Source of the DNA: Levilactobacillus namurensis
GTDB taxonomy: Bacteria; Bacillota; Bacilli; Lactobacillales; Lactobacillaceae
Direction of reading: 5' to 3'
Assembly (NCBI RefSeq): GCF_032197885.1
Contig: NZ_CP134159.1
Span: 930,001-994,000, forward strand
Length of the DNA: 64,000 bases
Shown here piece by piece: positions 49,570 to 59,150 of this stretch. The notes under the pieces were generated by a model. The model worked only from the letters and a program-made list of their open reading frames with translations. It had not been told where the DNA came from and searched no databases. Within the stretch, counting starts at the first letter, position 1, and the number at the start of each line of letters is the position of its first letter. The position numbers and the translations under genes are program-made.

Positions 49570-50362
49570 GTTTATCTTTGGCCGGTATCTGCCCTTAAAT
49601 TCGGTGGTGCATCGGCTAGATCCCCGGAATAAACTACTTCTTAGTTTTTGTTATATTATTTTGGTCTTTTTAGCGAATAGCTGGGTAAGCTACCTCATCT
49701 TGATTATCTTAACGTTGGGGGCCATCGCAGCCTCGAAGATTAAGTTGGGATTTTTAATGCGGGGAATCCGGCCCCTGATTTGGTTGATTATTTTTACGGT
49801 GTTATTGCAGATTTTATTTAGTCCCGTAGGCGGACAAGTCTACTGGCATTGGGCGTTTATTAATATCACCCAGTCGGGATTGATCAATGCCGGGTTTATT
49901 TTTATTCGATTCCTGTTAATCATTATGATGTCGACGCTGTTGACCCTGTCCACCCAACCGCTGGACATTGCTACCGGGTTAGCGTCATTAATGCGTCCTT
50001 TGCGGTGGTTACACGTTCCCGTAGATACCCTTGCCATGATGCTTTCAATCGCGCTACGGTTCGTGCCTACGTTGATGGATGAAGCGCAGAAGATCATGAA
50101 CGCGCAGCGGGCCCGTGGGGTCGATTTTGGCGAAGGGGGCTTGGTCAAGCAGGCCAAATCTCTGATTCCATTGATGGTTCCGTTGTTCATGAGTGCCTTT
50201 AACCGCGCAGAGGACCTGTCAACCGCGATGGAAGCCCGGGGCTATCAAGACAGTGAGCACCGCAGTCAGTACCGTATCTTAACTTGGCAACGGCGGGATA
50301 CGGTAACTTGGATTATTTTTGGGGTGGGGTTGATCCTCATCCTGATTAGTCGTCGTTGGTAA
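49562..50362 (+). CDS. ecfT: ECF transporter transmembrane subunit EcfT
   Basis: 266 residues from ATG 49562 (GGGAGGTG upstream). Membrane helices plus the two coupling motifs with Ala-Arg-Gly (QRARGVDF and MEARGYQ) that touch the ATPases. Overlaps ecfA2 by 8 bp. Confidence 0.95.
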   Translation: MSKFIFGRYLPLNSVVHRLDPRNKLLLSFCYIILVFLANSWVSYLILIILTLGAIAASKIKLGFLMRGIRPLIWLIIFTVLLQILFSPVGGQVYWHWAFINITQSGLINAGFIFIRFLLIIMMSTLLTLSTQPLDIATGLASLMRPLRWLHVPVDTLAMMLSIALRFVPTLMDEAQKIMNAQRARGVDFGEGGLVKQAKSLIPLMVPLFMSAFNRAEDLSTAMEARGYQDSEHRSQYRILTWQRRDTVTWIIFGVGLILILISRRW

Positions 50363-50375
50363 GAGAGGATAAACT

Positions 50376-51173
50376 ATGCAACGCTATAAAGTAACTTTGA
50401 TGTATGATGGAACGGCTTTTGCCGGGTTTCAACGGCAACCCAATAAACGGACCGTGGAGGGCGTCTTGACCCAAATCGTGAACAAAATGGCCAAGCATCC
50501 CGATCCCGCGATTGTCGTCTATGGCTCGGGAAGAACGGATGCGGGTGTTCACGCCTTAGCGCAGGTCGTGCATTTCGATCTACCGTTTGTGATTCCAGCG
50601 GCAAATATGCATAAGGGACTCAACAGTATGTTGCCATTAGATATGGAGATCACTAAGGTGGAGCTGGTGCCAGAGACCTTTCACGCCCGGTATGACGTCT
50701 CGGGTAAACGCTATCTGTACCGCATGGATCTAGGCGAGTTCCGCAACCCCTTTAAGCGGAACTACACCGGTCACTGGAAATTTCCCGTGGACTTAGAGAA
50801 GATTCGGCTGGCGTTAGCGGACCTGGTAGGGGAACATGACTACACCAGTTTTGTTGCCTCGGGTGCGCAGACACGGACGTTTGTCCGAACCATCTATGAA
50901 GCCACCTGTCGGGTGGATCAGACCAACAACGAACTGGTCTTTGAGTTCTACGGTAACGGCTTTATGTATAACCAGATTCGAATCATGGTGGGGGTCTTAG
51001 TGGAGATTGGATCGGGGACCCGACCAGTGCATGACGTGTTACGGCTCTATCAGGTCAAGGACCGTAAGCAGGCGCGGCGAACCGCCCCAGCAGCGGGACT
51101 TTACCTTAAGCACGTCTATTACCAGGGTGAAGATCCACAGCATCCAACTAAATTGCCACCCCATCAACGATAA
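50376..51173 (+). CDS. truA: tRNA pseudouridine(38-40) synthase TruA
   Basis: 265 residues. VTLMYDGTAFAGFQRQPNKRT opening in pieces and the catalytic Asp in GSGRTDAGVHAL. It makes pseudouridine in the anticodon arm. Placed 13 bp after ecfT, the usual order in Firmicutes. Confidence 0.95.
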   Translation: MQRYKVTLMYDGTAFAGFQRQPNKRTVEGVLTQIVNKMAKHPDPAIVVYGSGRTDAGVHALAQVVHFDLPFVIPAANMHKGLNSMLPLDMEITKVELVPETFHARYDVSGKRYLYRMDLGEFRNPFKRNYTGHWKFPVDLEKIRLALADLVGEHDYTSFVASGAQTRTFVRTIYEATCRVDQTNNELVFEFYGNGFMYNQIRIMVGVLVEIGSGTRPVHDVLRLYQVKDRKQARRTAPAAGLYLKHVYYQGEDPQHPTKLPPHQR

Positions 51174-51208
51174 AGTCCTGAAATTTTCAGTGCCAGGGTA
51201 ATCAGCCA

Positions 51209-51237
51209 TTGACTTTAGCCGGTTTTCTTTGTATTAT
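51209..51237 (+). promoter_or_regulatory. rplM-rpsI promoter
   Basis: TTGACT (51209-51214), 17 bp, TATTAT (51232-51237). Confidence 0.65.
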
Positions 51238-51243
51238 GGTCAT

Positions 51244-51321
51244 TGGTATTGTTTGCCCCACGATAAGCCCCGGAAAGTTTACTTGGTGTCAGACAAACAC
51301 AGATTTATGGAGGAATTTAAC
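51244..51321 (+). promoter_or_regulatory. Candidate L13 leader RNA
   Basis: GTTTG (about 51250) pairs with CAAAC (about 51294), enclosing GCCCCACGATAAGCCCCGG, then the GGAGGA ribosome site. L13 leaders upstream of rplM are a known autoregulatory family in low-GC Gram-positives. Place and size fit; not confirmed by a model search. Confidence 0.6.
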
Positions 51322-51765
51322 GTGCGTACAACTTATATGGCAAAACCAAACGACGTTGACCGCAAATGGTACATCGTCGACGCAACTGACGTTAGTTTAG
51401 GTCGGCTTGCTTCCGTCGTCGCTTCTATCTTACGTGGTAAGAACAAGCCAACGTTCACCCCTAACGTGGACACTGGTGATAACGTTATCGTTATCAACGC
51501 CAGCAAGATTGCTTTGACTGGCCGTAAGACCACGGACAAGATTTACTACCACCATACTCACTTCGCTGGTGGTTTGAAGTCACGGACCGCTGGTAACTTC
51601 CGGGATGAAAACCCTGAAAAGTTAATCGAAACTTCTGTCCAAGGCATGCTTCCGAAGAACTCATTAGGTCACCAAATGGCCTTGAAGCTTCACGTTTATG
51701 CTGGTGAAGACCACAAGCATGAAGCACAAAAGCCAGAAGTCTTAGACATCACGAACCTAATTTAA
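51322..51765 (+). CDS. rplM: Ribosomal protein L13
   Basis: 147 residues from GTG 51322, 8 nt after GGAGGA; the frame stays open to 51229 but this is leader. [20 protein letters not shown] opening, early 50S assembly protein. Confidence 0.97.
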   Translation: MRTTYMAKPNDVDRKWYIVDATDVSLGRLASVVASILRGKNKPTFTPNVDTGDNVIVINASKIALTGRKTTDKIYYHHTHFAGGLKSRTAGNFRDENPEKLIETSVQGMLPKNSLGHQMALKLHVYAGEDHKHEAQKPEVLDITNLI

Positions 51766-51778
51766 GGAGGAAACCCAA

Positions 51779-52171
51779 TTGGCACAAGTTCAATATCGCG
51801 GCACTGGCCGTCGTAAAAACTCTTCTGCCCGTGTACGTTTAGTACCCGGTTCAGGTAAGATTGTCATGAACAACAAGGCAATCGAAGATTACATTCCATT
51901 TGCAAGTATCCGTGAAGTGATTTTACAACCCTTCAACGTTACGGAAACGCTTGGTAACTACGATGCTTTAGTTACTGTACGTGGTGGCGGTTTCTCTGGC
52001 CAAGCTGGAGCTACCCGTCATGGAATCGCACGGGCTTTGCTCGAAGTTGACCCAGACTTCCGTGGCCCATTGAAGCGTGCAGGTCTGTTGACCCGTGACG
52101 CTCGAATGAAAGAACGGAAGAAGCCAGGTCTCAAGAAGGCCCGGAAAGCTTCACAATTCTCCAAGCGTTAA
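51779..52171 (+). CDS. rpsI: Ribosomal protein S9
   Basis: 130 residues from TTG 51779 behind AAGGAGG ([18 protein letters not shown]). The C-terminus [12 protein letters not shown] reaches the P-site tRNA. Operon with rplM. Confidence 0.98.
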   Translation: MAQVQYRGTGRRKNSSARVRLVPGSGKIVMNNKAIEDYIPFASIREVILQPFNVTETLGNYDALVTVRGGGFSGQAGATRHGIARALLEVDPDFRGPLKRAGLLTRDARMKERKKPGLKKARKASQFSKR

Positions 52172-52195
52172 TCTCAGGATTACCTTGGTGCAACC

Positions 52196-52232
52196 AAAAG
52201 GCACTCACAGCGATGTGGGCGCCTTTTTTGGT
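52196..52232 (+). terminator. Terminator after rpsI
   Basis: AAAGGC-ACT-CACA pairs with TGTG-GGC-GCCTTT, then T run. Confidence 0.72.
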
Positions 52233-52328
52233 TTGTTTAGCAAAGCGCCTTCCCAAGCGTGCCAATTGCGTTCGGTCGTCAACCGGCATTAGACTGGGGA
52301 TGGTATTAGAGAAGGGGAGGATTTTTTA

Positions 52329-53243
52329 ATGATGCCAGAATCTATTTTAAATCAACGTATCACCTTGAATAACGGTGTCACGATTCCACGGTTAGGCTTA
52401 GGCTCCTGGAAGGCGTCTAATACGGCGACTGACCAGGCGGTGAGTGCAGCCATTCAACAGGGCTACCGGTTGATCGACACCGCTAAACAGTATGGTAACG
52501 AAGCCGGTGTAGGTGCTGGGATTCGCAATGGTCTGTTAGCCACGGGCTTGAACCGAAAAGATCTCTTTGTGACCACCAAGGTGTATAACGGCGACCAAGG
52601 GTATGACAGCACGCTACGGGCTTTTGATCAGACCTTGAAGCAGTTACAGCTCCATTACGTCGATCTCTATTTGATTCACTGGCCAGTCGATGGGAAGTAT
52701 ATCGACACTTGGCGCGCCTTAGAGGAACTTTACCGTAACGGCCAGGTGCGCGCGATTGGAGTTTCTAACTTCGACCAAGAACGTCTAACGAACTTGTTAG
52801 ATAAGACAGCGGTGACGCCAGTGATTAACCAGATGGAATTTAATCCGCTTAATCAAGAACGTGGGCTACGCCAGTTGATGCGGCTCACCGGGATTCAGTT
52901 GGAAGCCTGGTCCCCACTAGGCGGCGGGGCATCGTTGAATCAACCCGTGATTCAAGAATTGGCGCACAAGTACCATAAGACGCCCGCGCAGATTATCTTA
53001 CGGTGGGATGATCAAGAAAATATTGTGACGATTCCTAAGTCCGTTCATTCCGGGCGCATCTTGGAAAACAGCCAGATTGACGACTTTACGTTGAGTGAGC
53101 ATGACGTGGCGGCCATTCAAGCACTCGACCAGGAGAAGCGGGGCTTGTGGTATGATGATTTTGCTTGGCATAACCCGACGGATCCTAAAGCGATGAAGGA
53201 TTTTGTCTCATCTTGGGATGATACGGCCAAGTATCAGAAGTAA
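52329..53243 (+). CDS. Aldo/keto reductase
   Basis: 304 residues, TIM-barrel AKR. Catalytic Asp50 and Tyr55 in LIDTAKQYGNE, the Lys in FVTTKVYN (about 83) and the His in LYLIHWPVD (about 116) give the full tetrad; IPKSVHSGRI near the C-terminus is the NADPH-binding signature. It resembles 2,5-diketo-gluconate reductase-type enzymes. Residues from about 275 on form a longer tail (WYDDFAWHNPTDP) than usual. Substrate unknown. Start ATG 52329 or 52332. Confidence 0.9.
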   Translation: MMPESILNQRITLNNGVTIPRLGLGSWKASNTATDQAVSAAIQQGYRLIDTAKQYGNEAGVGAGIRNGLLATGLNRKDLFVTTKVYNGDQGYDSTLRAFDQTLKQLQLHYVDLYLIHWPVDGKYIDTWRALEELYRNGQVRAIGVSNFDQERLTNLLDKTAVTPVINQMEFNPLNQERGLRQLMRLTGIQLEAWSPLGGGASLNQPVIQELAHKYHKTPAQIILRWDDQENIVTIPKSVHSGRILENSQIDDFTLSEHDVAAIQALDQEKRGLWYDDFAWHNPTDPKAMKDFVSSWDDTAKYQK

Positions 53244-53257
53244 CCATTAGCGTACCA

Positions 53258-53293
53258 AAAGTGGCCTAAGGCGAATGTCTTAGGCCACTTTCT
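53258..53293. terminator. Bidirectional terminator between two convergent dehydrogenase genes
   Basis: AAAGTGGCCTAAG pairs with CTTAGGCCACTTT. Confidence 0.8.
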
Positions 53294-53307
53294 GTTGGGC
53301 CAGATTT

Positions 53308-54081
53308 TTACCGTAGGAGATACCCGCCGTCTACGGGTAACATGACCCCCGTGACATAATCGGAAGCGGCACTGGCTAGAAAGACCATGGGTCCCATGAG
53401 TTCGTCCGGGACACCCCAGTCACCGGAAGGGATGTGCGCTTTGATTTCGGGCCCCCGAACTGGGTCCTGCTGGAGTGCAACGGTCATGTCCGTCTTAATG
53501 TAGCCGGGTGCGAGGCCGTTGACCTGGATGTGGTAGGGCGCCAGTGCGTCAGCGTAGGCTTTAGTGAGGCCTAAAACGGCGTGTTTACTGGCGGTGTAAG
53601 GAAAGATGTACTTTCCCGCCCGGTAAGACTGCATGGACCCAATGTTGATGATTTTACCGTGATCTTGTGGGACCATCACTTGGGCGGCAGCGTGTGACAG
53701 GTAGTAGAGCGCGTTGAGGTTGACATCGATGACTCTTTGCCAATCGGCGTCCTTAAAGGCCAAGACGTCATCACGGCGTTGCATCCCCGCGTTGTTGACC
53801 AGGATATCCAGATGGCCGAAACGGTCGATCACCTGTTGGATGATCTGGGGGGCACACCCTTCTTCCGTGATGTCTTGCTGCAGAAAAGCAATTTGGTGGC
53901 CGTTGGCTTCAACTTTTTGCCGGGTGGTCTCCCAGCCGGTCTGTTGCCGACTGACCACGAAGATATCAGCCCCGTATAGCGATAGGGCTATGGCGTAGTT
54001 TTGGCCTAAACCACTAGCCCCACCAGTAATTAGCGCCACTTTACCGGTTAAATCAAAACTTTGACGATTAAACGTAGACAT
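53308..54081 (-). CDS. SDR-family oxidoreductase (gluconate 5-dehydrogenase / KduD-like)
   Basis: 257 residues from ATG 54081, 8 nt after AAAGGGG; GTG 54090 lies against the ribosome site. Cofactor loop TGGASGLGQ, NNAG, catalytic Ser-Tyr-Lys in GSMQSYRAGKYIFPYTASKH, and the LAPGYIKTDM and GVMLPVDGGYL ends. The gene is monocistronic. Polyol/sugar-acid substrates are typical of close relatives, but this is not proven by the sequence. Confidence 0.88.
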   Translation of the reverse strand: MSTFNRQSFDLTGKVALITGGASGLGQNYAIALSLYGADIFVVSRQQTGWETTRQKVEANGHQIAFLQQDITEEGCAPQIIQQVIDRFGHLDILVNNAGMQRRDDVLAFKDADWQRVIDVNLNALYYLSHAAAQVMVPQDHGKIINIGSMQSYRAGKYIFPYTASKHAVLGLTKAYADALAPYHIQVNGLAPGYIKTDMTVALQQDPVRGPEIKAHIPSGDWGVPDELMGPMVFLASAASDYVTGVMLPVDGGYLLR

Positions 54082-54265
54082 TTGCGTCACCCCTTTGAAA
54101 GATTAAAAGCCTCTGGCGTTAATATAGGCTGGTGGAAGGCGCCCTGTCAACGGCCAATATTTAGGGGCCAGCGTTAGGGGGATAAATTGACAAGAATCGC
54201 TTGCGTTATCCCGGGAATAAGGCTTAAGCTAGTGAGAGATATTTAAAGATATAAGGCAGGCACAT

Positions 54266-55624
54266 ATGAAAAAACTGGTAAAATTGAACTTTTTTAATAC
54301 ACTATCGAAGAAAATGGTCTTTGGATTCATTTTACTGATTATTCTGGGGACTATTCTTCTGAGTCTGCCAATTGCGACGGTTCATCAGCAAGGAACGGCC
54401 TTTATCGACGTTGTGTTCACGGCTGCTTCGGCGACCTGTATCACGGGGTTAACCGTGGTGAACACTGCGGCCCATTGGTCGATCTTTGGCCAGTTGGTGA
54501 TCTTGGGGATGGCTGAAATTGGGGCGTTGGGGTACATGACCTTTGCGGTGCTACTCTTTAACATTATTCGGCGCCACCGCAATATGGGACTATCCACGCA
54601 ATTATTGGTCAAAGAATCCCTGAACCTGGAAAACCTTAGCGATACTAAAAGTGTGATGAAGTACGTGATTGGGTTATCCGCCTTTTTTCAGATTGGCGGG
54701 GTCTTTTTATTGGCTTGGGACTTTGTTCCCCGGTTCGGCTGGAAACGGGGCCTTTACGTATCGGTCTACCATTCCGTAATGTCGTTTTGTAACGCGGGCT
54801 TTGACGTGTTTGGCAACAGCCTGATGGCCTTCCAAAATGATTCGTATGTCTTGATTGTAACGATCATCCTAATTGTAGGTGGGGGCTTAGGCTTCTTGGT
54901 CTGGCGCGATTTACTGCTCTACCATGAACGTAAACGGTTAAGTTTGAACTCTAAGCTGACCTTGACCACCACGGGCACGTTATTCGTGTTAGGCTTCGTC
55001 ATTTTGCTGGTCACGGAAGGCAACCTTTCTAGCCTAGCGGGGAAGATGTCGTGGGTTAACCGTACCGTGAACACCCTGTTCTTGAGTGTGACGCCCCGGA
55101 CGGCAGGAATCATTACGTTACCAACGGATTCACTCCACTCCGGAAGTGTCTTCTTGATTATGATCCTGATGTTTGTCGGGGGGACTCCGGGATCCACGGC
55201 CGGGGGGATCAAGACCACCACCTTTGGGGTCTTGATGCTCCAGAGTATTGCGCAGTTACGCGGACGTGAGGACGTTGAGTTCAGTAAGCGGCGGTTCAGT
55301 CAGGCCAATATTAGCCGGGCGCTCTTGTTGGTTTTCTTGGCCAGCATTGTGATTACGCTAGCGACCCTGGTCTTGACGCAGACGGAAAAGATCCCACAGG
55401 GTTATGGCCTAGAGTACATTGTCTTTGAGGTGCTGTCTGCCTTCGGGACGGTGGGGTTAAGCCTGGGCCTGACCCCGCATCTGACGGTGATTGGTAAAGT
55501 GATTATCATGATTTTGATGTTCGTCGGCCGGGTTGGCATCTTTACGTCCTTATACGCCTTATCGAAACGGCAAACGCGGGTCAGCCGACTCCGGTATCCG
55601 GAAGAAAATATTTTGATTGGTTAG
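54266..55624 (+). CDS. ktrB: KtrB-type potassium transporter
   Basis: 452 residues, four M1-P-M2 repeats. The selectivity-filter turns are TCITGLT, FCNAGFD, PRTAGII and GTVGLSL, and VGGTPGSTAGGIKT is the gating loop of the third repeat. Followed 12 bp later by its regulatory subunit. Imports K+ (Na+-dependent in relatives) for turgor control. GGCAGG lies before the ATG. Confidence 0.94.
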   Translation: MKKLVKLNFFNTLSKKMVFGFILLIILGTILLSLPIATVHQQGTAFIDVVFTAASATCITGLTVVNTAAHWSIFGQLVILGMAEIGALGYMTFAVLLFNIIRRHRNMGLSTQLLVKESLNLENLSDTKSVMKYVIGLSAFFQIGGVFLLAWDFVPRFGWKRGLYVSVYHSVMSFCNAGFDVFGNSLMAFQNDSYVLIVTIILIVGGGLGFLVWRDLLLYHERKRLSLNSKLTLTTTGTLFVLGFVILLVTEGNLSSLAGKMSWVNRTVNTLFLSVTPRTAGIITLPTDSLHSGSVFLIMILMFVGGTPGSTAGGIKTTTFGVLMLQSIAQLRGREDVEFSKRRFSQANISRALLLVFLASIVITLATLVLTQTEKIPQGYGLEYIVFEVLSAFGTVGLSLGLTPHLTVIGKVIIMILMFVGRVGIFTSLYALSKRQTRVSRLRYPEENILIG

Positions 55625-55636
55625 GGAGAACTTCTT

Positions 55637-56299
55637 ATGAAAAAGAACTTTGCAGTTTTGGGACTCGGACGTTTCGGTGAAGCCGTAGTCCGGACGTTAG
55701 CGAACATGCAACAAGATGTTTTAGCGGTGGATTGTCGTGAAGACCGGGTCAACGAACTGATGGACGTGGCCACGCAGACGTTGATTGCGGATACGCGGGA
55801 TGAAGAGGTCTTGCGGCGACTGAATATCGATACCTTCGATTACGTGATTGTGGGGATTGGCAATAACATGGAAGCCAGTATTTTGACCACCCTGTTAGCG
55901 AAAGAGCAGGGGGCTAAAAAGGTGATTGCGAAGGCCGAAACCAGTGACCACGGTCGGGTCTTAAAGCGGGGCGGTGCGGACCAAGTGGTCTTCCCAGAAC
56001 GGGACATGGGTCACGGCATTGCCCGAAAGCTGTTATCGAACCATATCTTGAACTTCATTGACCTAAGTGAAGATTACACCTTAGCCGAAGTGGTGATTAC
56101 GGATCCGACGTTTGTCGATCAGGATCTCGTGAAGCTCAACTTACGGCAGCGGTTTGACTTGAACGTGATTGCCATTCAGCGGGGCAACGACGTCGATATC
56201 TCACCGCAGCCCACGGCGGTCGTTCGGTTGCACGATGTGTTAACGGTGGTGGGACCGGTCAAGAGCGTGGAAGCGTTGGATGAGGCCTTGAAAAAGTAA
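55637..56299 (+). CDS. ktrA: KtrA, RCK-domain regulatory subunit of the potassium transporter
   Basis: 220 residues. Rossmann domain with VLGLGRFGEAVVRTL (GxGxxG) binding ATP/ADP, then the RCK_C domain from about residue 135 that in relatives binds c-di-AMP, which closes the channel. Operon with ktrB. Confidence 0.94.
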   Translation: MKKNFAVLGLGRFGEAVVRTLANMQQDVLAVDCREDRVNELMDVATQTLIADTRDEEVLRRLNIDTFDYVIVGIGNNMEASILTTLLAKEQGAKKVIAKAETSDHGRVLKRGGADQVVFPERDMGHGIARKLLSNHILNFIDLSEDYTLAEVVITDPTFVDQDLVKLNLRQRFDLNVIAIQRGNDVDISPQPTAVVRLHDVLTVVGPVKSVEALDEALKK

Positions 56300-56310
56300 A
56301 GCAAGCTTGA

Positions 56311-56347
56311 AGCGATGACTGGAATCGACCGGTCATCGCTTTTTTTA
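56311..56347 (+). terminator. Terminator after ktrA
   Basis: AGCGATGAC pairs with GTCATCGCT, followed by seven T. Confidence 0.82.
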
Positions 56348-56358
56348 GGGACCATCCA

Positions 56359-56387
56359 TTGACAAGTGGGCTGAATAAAATTAAAAT
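56359..56387 (+). promoter_or_regulatory. Promoter of the APC permease gene
   Basis: TTGACA (56359-56364), 17 bp, TAAAAT (56382-56387). Confidence 0.62.
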
Positions 56388-56443
56388 GTGTTAATCAATC
56401 TAATCTTATTCTCATTTTAGTTTTTTAGAAAGGAGGGACCAAG

Positions 56444-57859
56444 ATGCACCAATCGTGGCACCTGTTTGTGAAGAAACCCGTTCAAACGGACCTTTATCGG
56501 AAGACGGGGTTGGCCAAGACCCTGACGGCGTTTAGCCTGACGACCATGGGAATCGGCGCCATTGTGGGGTCAGGTATCTTTATCACCCCGGGACTGATTG
56601 CGGCTAAGTATGCGGGACCCGGCGTCATGTTTTCCTTCATGATTGCGGTCGTGGTCTGCGCGTTGGCGGCACTATGTTACTCAGAGTTTTCCTCGACCAT
56701 TCCGTTGGCCGGGAGTGCTTATACTTACGTGTACGCCGTCTTCGGTGAGTTTGCCGCCTGGTTACTGGGATGGGCGTTGATTTCGGAATATTTATTCGCG
56801 GTCTCGTCGGTCGCGGTGAGTTGGTCGTCGTACTTTCAGAACCTCTTACGCGGTTTCGGCGTGACCCTGCCGTCTTTTTGGCGGGCAGCGGCCGGCACGG
56901 CGGGCGTTCGAGGAGGGGGCGTCGACATCATCGCGTTAGGCATTACGCTGATTGTGGCAGGCTTGCTCTCGCAGGGAATCCGGGAGTCGGCTAAGGTCAA
57001 TAACGTCATGGTAGTGGTTAAGATCCTGGTGATTCTTCTATTTATTGGTATCGCGATTTTCTACGTCCGGCCAGCGAACTACCACCCCCTATTACCATTT
57101 GGGGTCAATGGCGTCTTTAAAGGGGCTGCGGTAGCCTTTTACGCGTATATTGGGTTCGATGCCGTTTCGACGGCCAGCGAGGAAGTCAAGAATCCTAAGC
57201 GCAACATGCCGATTGGCATCATTGCGTCCTTACTTGTGGCGGCCGTTCTTTACATTGGGCTAGCCGCAGTCCTGGTTGGCGTGGTCCCTTATAGTCGGTT
57301 GAACGTTGCCGATCCGGTAGCCTTAGCACTCAACCTGATTCATCAGGATTGGGCAGCGGGCGTGGTCTCCTTTGGAGCTATTGTGGGGATGACGACGGTC
57401 CTAATTGTGATGTCCTACGGGGGAACCCGGTTGCTCTTCGCGATTAGTCGGGATGGCCTGTTACCACGGCCACTGATGCGCTTGAACACTAAGACCCAGG
57501 TTCCCGTGGCTAATACTTGGATCTTTGGGGGGATTGCGAGCGTCTTTGCGGCCGTGATCCCCATTGATAAGATTGCGGAGCTCGTGAATATCGGGACCCT
57601 GTCGGCGTTTGCTATGGTCTCGTTAGGAATCGTCTTCTTACGGCGCGACGCACGGTTCAAGAACCTCGATACGGCCTTTAAGGTTCCCGGCTACCCCTGG
57701 TTGCCCATTATTTCGTTTTTGGCCTGCCTGTATCTGATGAGCCAGCTCCAACGGTTCACCTGGGAGGCCTTCGGAATCTGGGTGGTCATTGGCCTGTTGG
57801 TTTATGGCGGTTACGGCTACCGTCACAGTCGGGTGCGGTCAGAATTGGTCAACCGATAA
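56444..57859 (+). CDS. APC-superfamily amino acid permease (CAT/YfnA-like)
   Basis: 471 residues, about 12 helices. GIGAIVGSGIFITPGLIAAK is the TM1 signature, YAYIGFDAVSTASEEVKNP the TM6 region and RDGLLPRPLMRLN the loop after TM8, all typical of the cationic-amino-acid-transporter-like group. A short Gly/Arg stretch (RAAAGTAGVRGGG) in the TM4-5 loop looks loose. AAAGGAGGG precedes the ATG. Substrate cannot be given. Confidence 0.88.
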   Translation: MHQSWHLFVKKPVQTDLYRKTGLAKTLTAFSLTTMGIGAIVGSGIFITPGLIAAKYAGPGVMFSFMIAVVVCALAALCYSEFSSTIPLAGSAYTYVYAVFGEFAAWLLGWALISEYLFAVSSVAVSWSSYFQNLLRGFGVTLPSFWRAAAGTAGVRGGGVDIIALGITLIVAGLLSQGIRESAKVNNVMVVVKILVILLFIGIAIFYVRPANYHPLLPFGVNGVFKGAAVAFYAYIGFDAVSTASEEVKNPKRNMPIGIIASLLVAAVLYIGLAAVLVGVVPYSRLNVADPVALALNLIHQDWAAGVVSFGAIVGMTTVLIVMSYGGTRLLFAISRDGLLPRPLMRLNTKTQVPVANTWIFGGIASVFAAVIPIDKIAELVNIGTLSAFAMVSLGIVFLRRDARFKNLDTAFKVPGYPWLPIISFLACLYLMSQLQRFTWEAFGIWVVIGLLVYGGYGYRHSRVRSELVNR

Positions 57860-57910
57860 CGCTTACATCAGTGGTAAGATAGACCCAAGACTATCTTAGG
57901 GAGTGACGAG

Positions 57911-58933
57911 ATGCGTTATTTAACCAGTGACAGTACAGATATTCGCCGCAACTTGGCCGTGGAGACCTACCTCATGGAACATGCCGATTTGACGGAACCT
58001 ATTTTGTATTTCTATATTAATTCCCCGTGTATCATTGTGGGTCGATATCAGAACGTTTTAGCAGAAATCAACCAACAGTACGTTCGGGATCACCAGATTA
58101 TCTTGACCCGGCGGACGTCTGGCGGCGGTGCGGTCTACGACGACTTGGGGAATGTCAGCTTTAGCTTCATTACCCGAGACGACGGGGATGCTGTGGGGAA
58201 CTTCAAGCGGTTCACGGATCCGGTGATTAAGGCCCTCCATCAAATGGGGGCCACTGGTGCAGCAATGACCGGTCGGAACGACTTGACGATTGATGGTCAG
58301 AAGTTCTCCGGTAATGCGATGCACGTGGAACAAGGACGCATGTTCTCCCACGGGACCTTGATGTATGATGTCGATCAGACCCAGATTGCCAACGCCTTAA
58401 ATGTGCCGGCAGATAAATTGGCCACTAAAGGCATTAAGTCGGTCAAGAGTCGGGTGACGAACTTGCGCCCGTACTTTGAGCCTAAGTACCAACACCTGAC
58501 GATTGAAGCGTTTCGGGATACCCTGGCTAAGGAAATCTTGGGGGTCACGGACTTAGCGGCGGCGCGGCGTTACCAATTGACCGCGACGGACCGGCAAGGC
58601 ATTCAGCAGCTGGTCGACCAGTACTTTAACAATTGGGACTGGATCTACGGAAGTGATCCAGACTATGCGGTAACGCGCCGGAAGCATTTTGCGGCCGGAA
58701 CCGTCGAATTCGACCTGAACGTGGTCCAAGGACATATCGCGGCGATTCAGATTCACGGGGACTTCTTCGGTCAGCGGCCCATCACGGAGGTGACTGACCG
58801 GTTGCAGGGGATTGCGTACACACCCGCAGCGATTCAAGCAGTCTTTGCGCAGCTGGATGTCGCGAGTTACTTCGGTAAGATTCCGGCAGCGGCATTGGTA
58901 CAATTATTGGCGGAACAGCCGCAAGACGCTTAA
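57911..58933 (+). CDS. lplA: Lipoate-protein ligase A
   Basis: 340 residues, LplA with its C-terminal accessory domain (about 245-340). RRTSGGGAVYDDLGN is the adenylation loop, NDLTIDGQKFSGNAM contains the lipoate-binding Lys, and GIKSVKSRVTNL closes the site. It activates free lipoate with ATP and attaches it to E2/GcvH proteins. No lipoylated dehydrogenase gene is nearby. Confidence 0.93.
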   Translation: MRYLTSDSTDIRRNLAVETYLMEHADLTEPILYFYINSPCIIVGRYQNVLAEINQQYVRDHQIILTRRTSGGGAVYDDLGNVSFSFITRDDGDAVGNFKRFTDPVIKALHQMGATGAAMTGRNDLTIDGQKFSGNAMHVEQGRMFSHGTLMYDVDQTQIANALNVPADKLATKGIKSVKSRVTNLRPYFEPKYQHLTIEAFRDTLAKEILGVTDLAAARRYQLTATDRQGIQQLVDQYFNNWDWIYGSDPDYAVTRRKHFAAGTVEFDLNVVQGHIAAIQIHGDFFGQRPITEVTDRLQGIAYTPAAIQAVFAQLDVASYFGKIPAAALVQLLAEQPQDA

Positions 58934-59150
58934 TTCTTGGGTTTTGGTAAAGATTCTGGGGGGCTTAGAAATCTTTAAGATGCACTTCCTATAATGGGGA
59001 AATCAGTAAATCCCGCATCATTGTAACCATGCGGGCGAAAGGATGGCTAACTAAGCAATGTAACGACGACAAATCAGACGGCGACACCCAGTTCGTAATA
59101 CCCTTCTGTTTCTCCTACTCGCGTTAATCATCGGTGGGGCAGCTTACGGG

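Noticed and set aside
51229..51321. N-terminal extension of rplM
   Set aside because: It is the leader; GTG 51322 has the ribosome site and gives the standard L13 length.
54100..54265. Possible c-di-AMP riboswitch before ktrB
   Set aside because: The gap is short and lacks the conserved pieces of that riboswitch; only a TTGACA at 54187 without a good -10 was seen.
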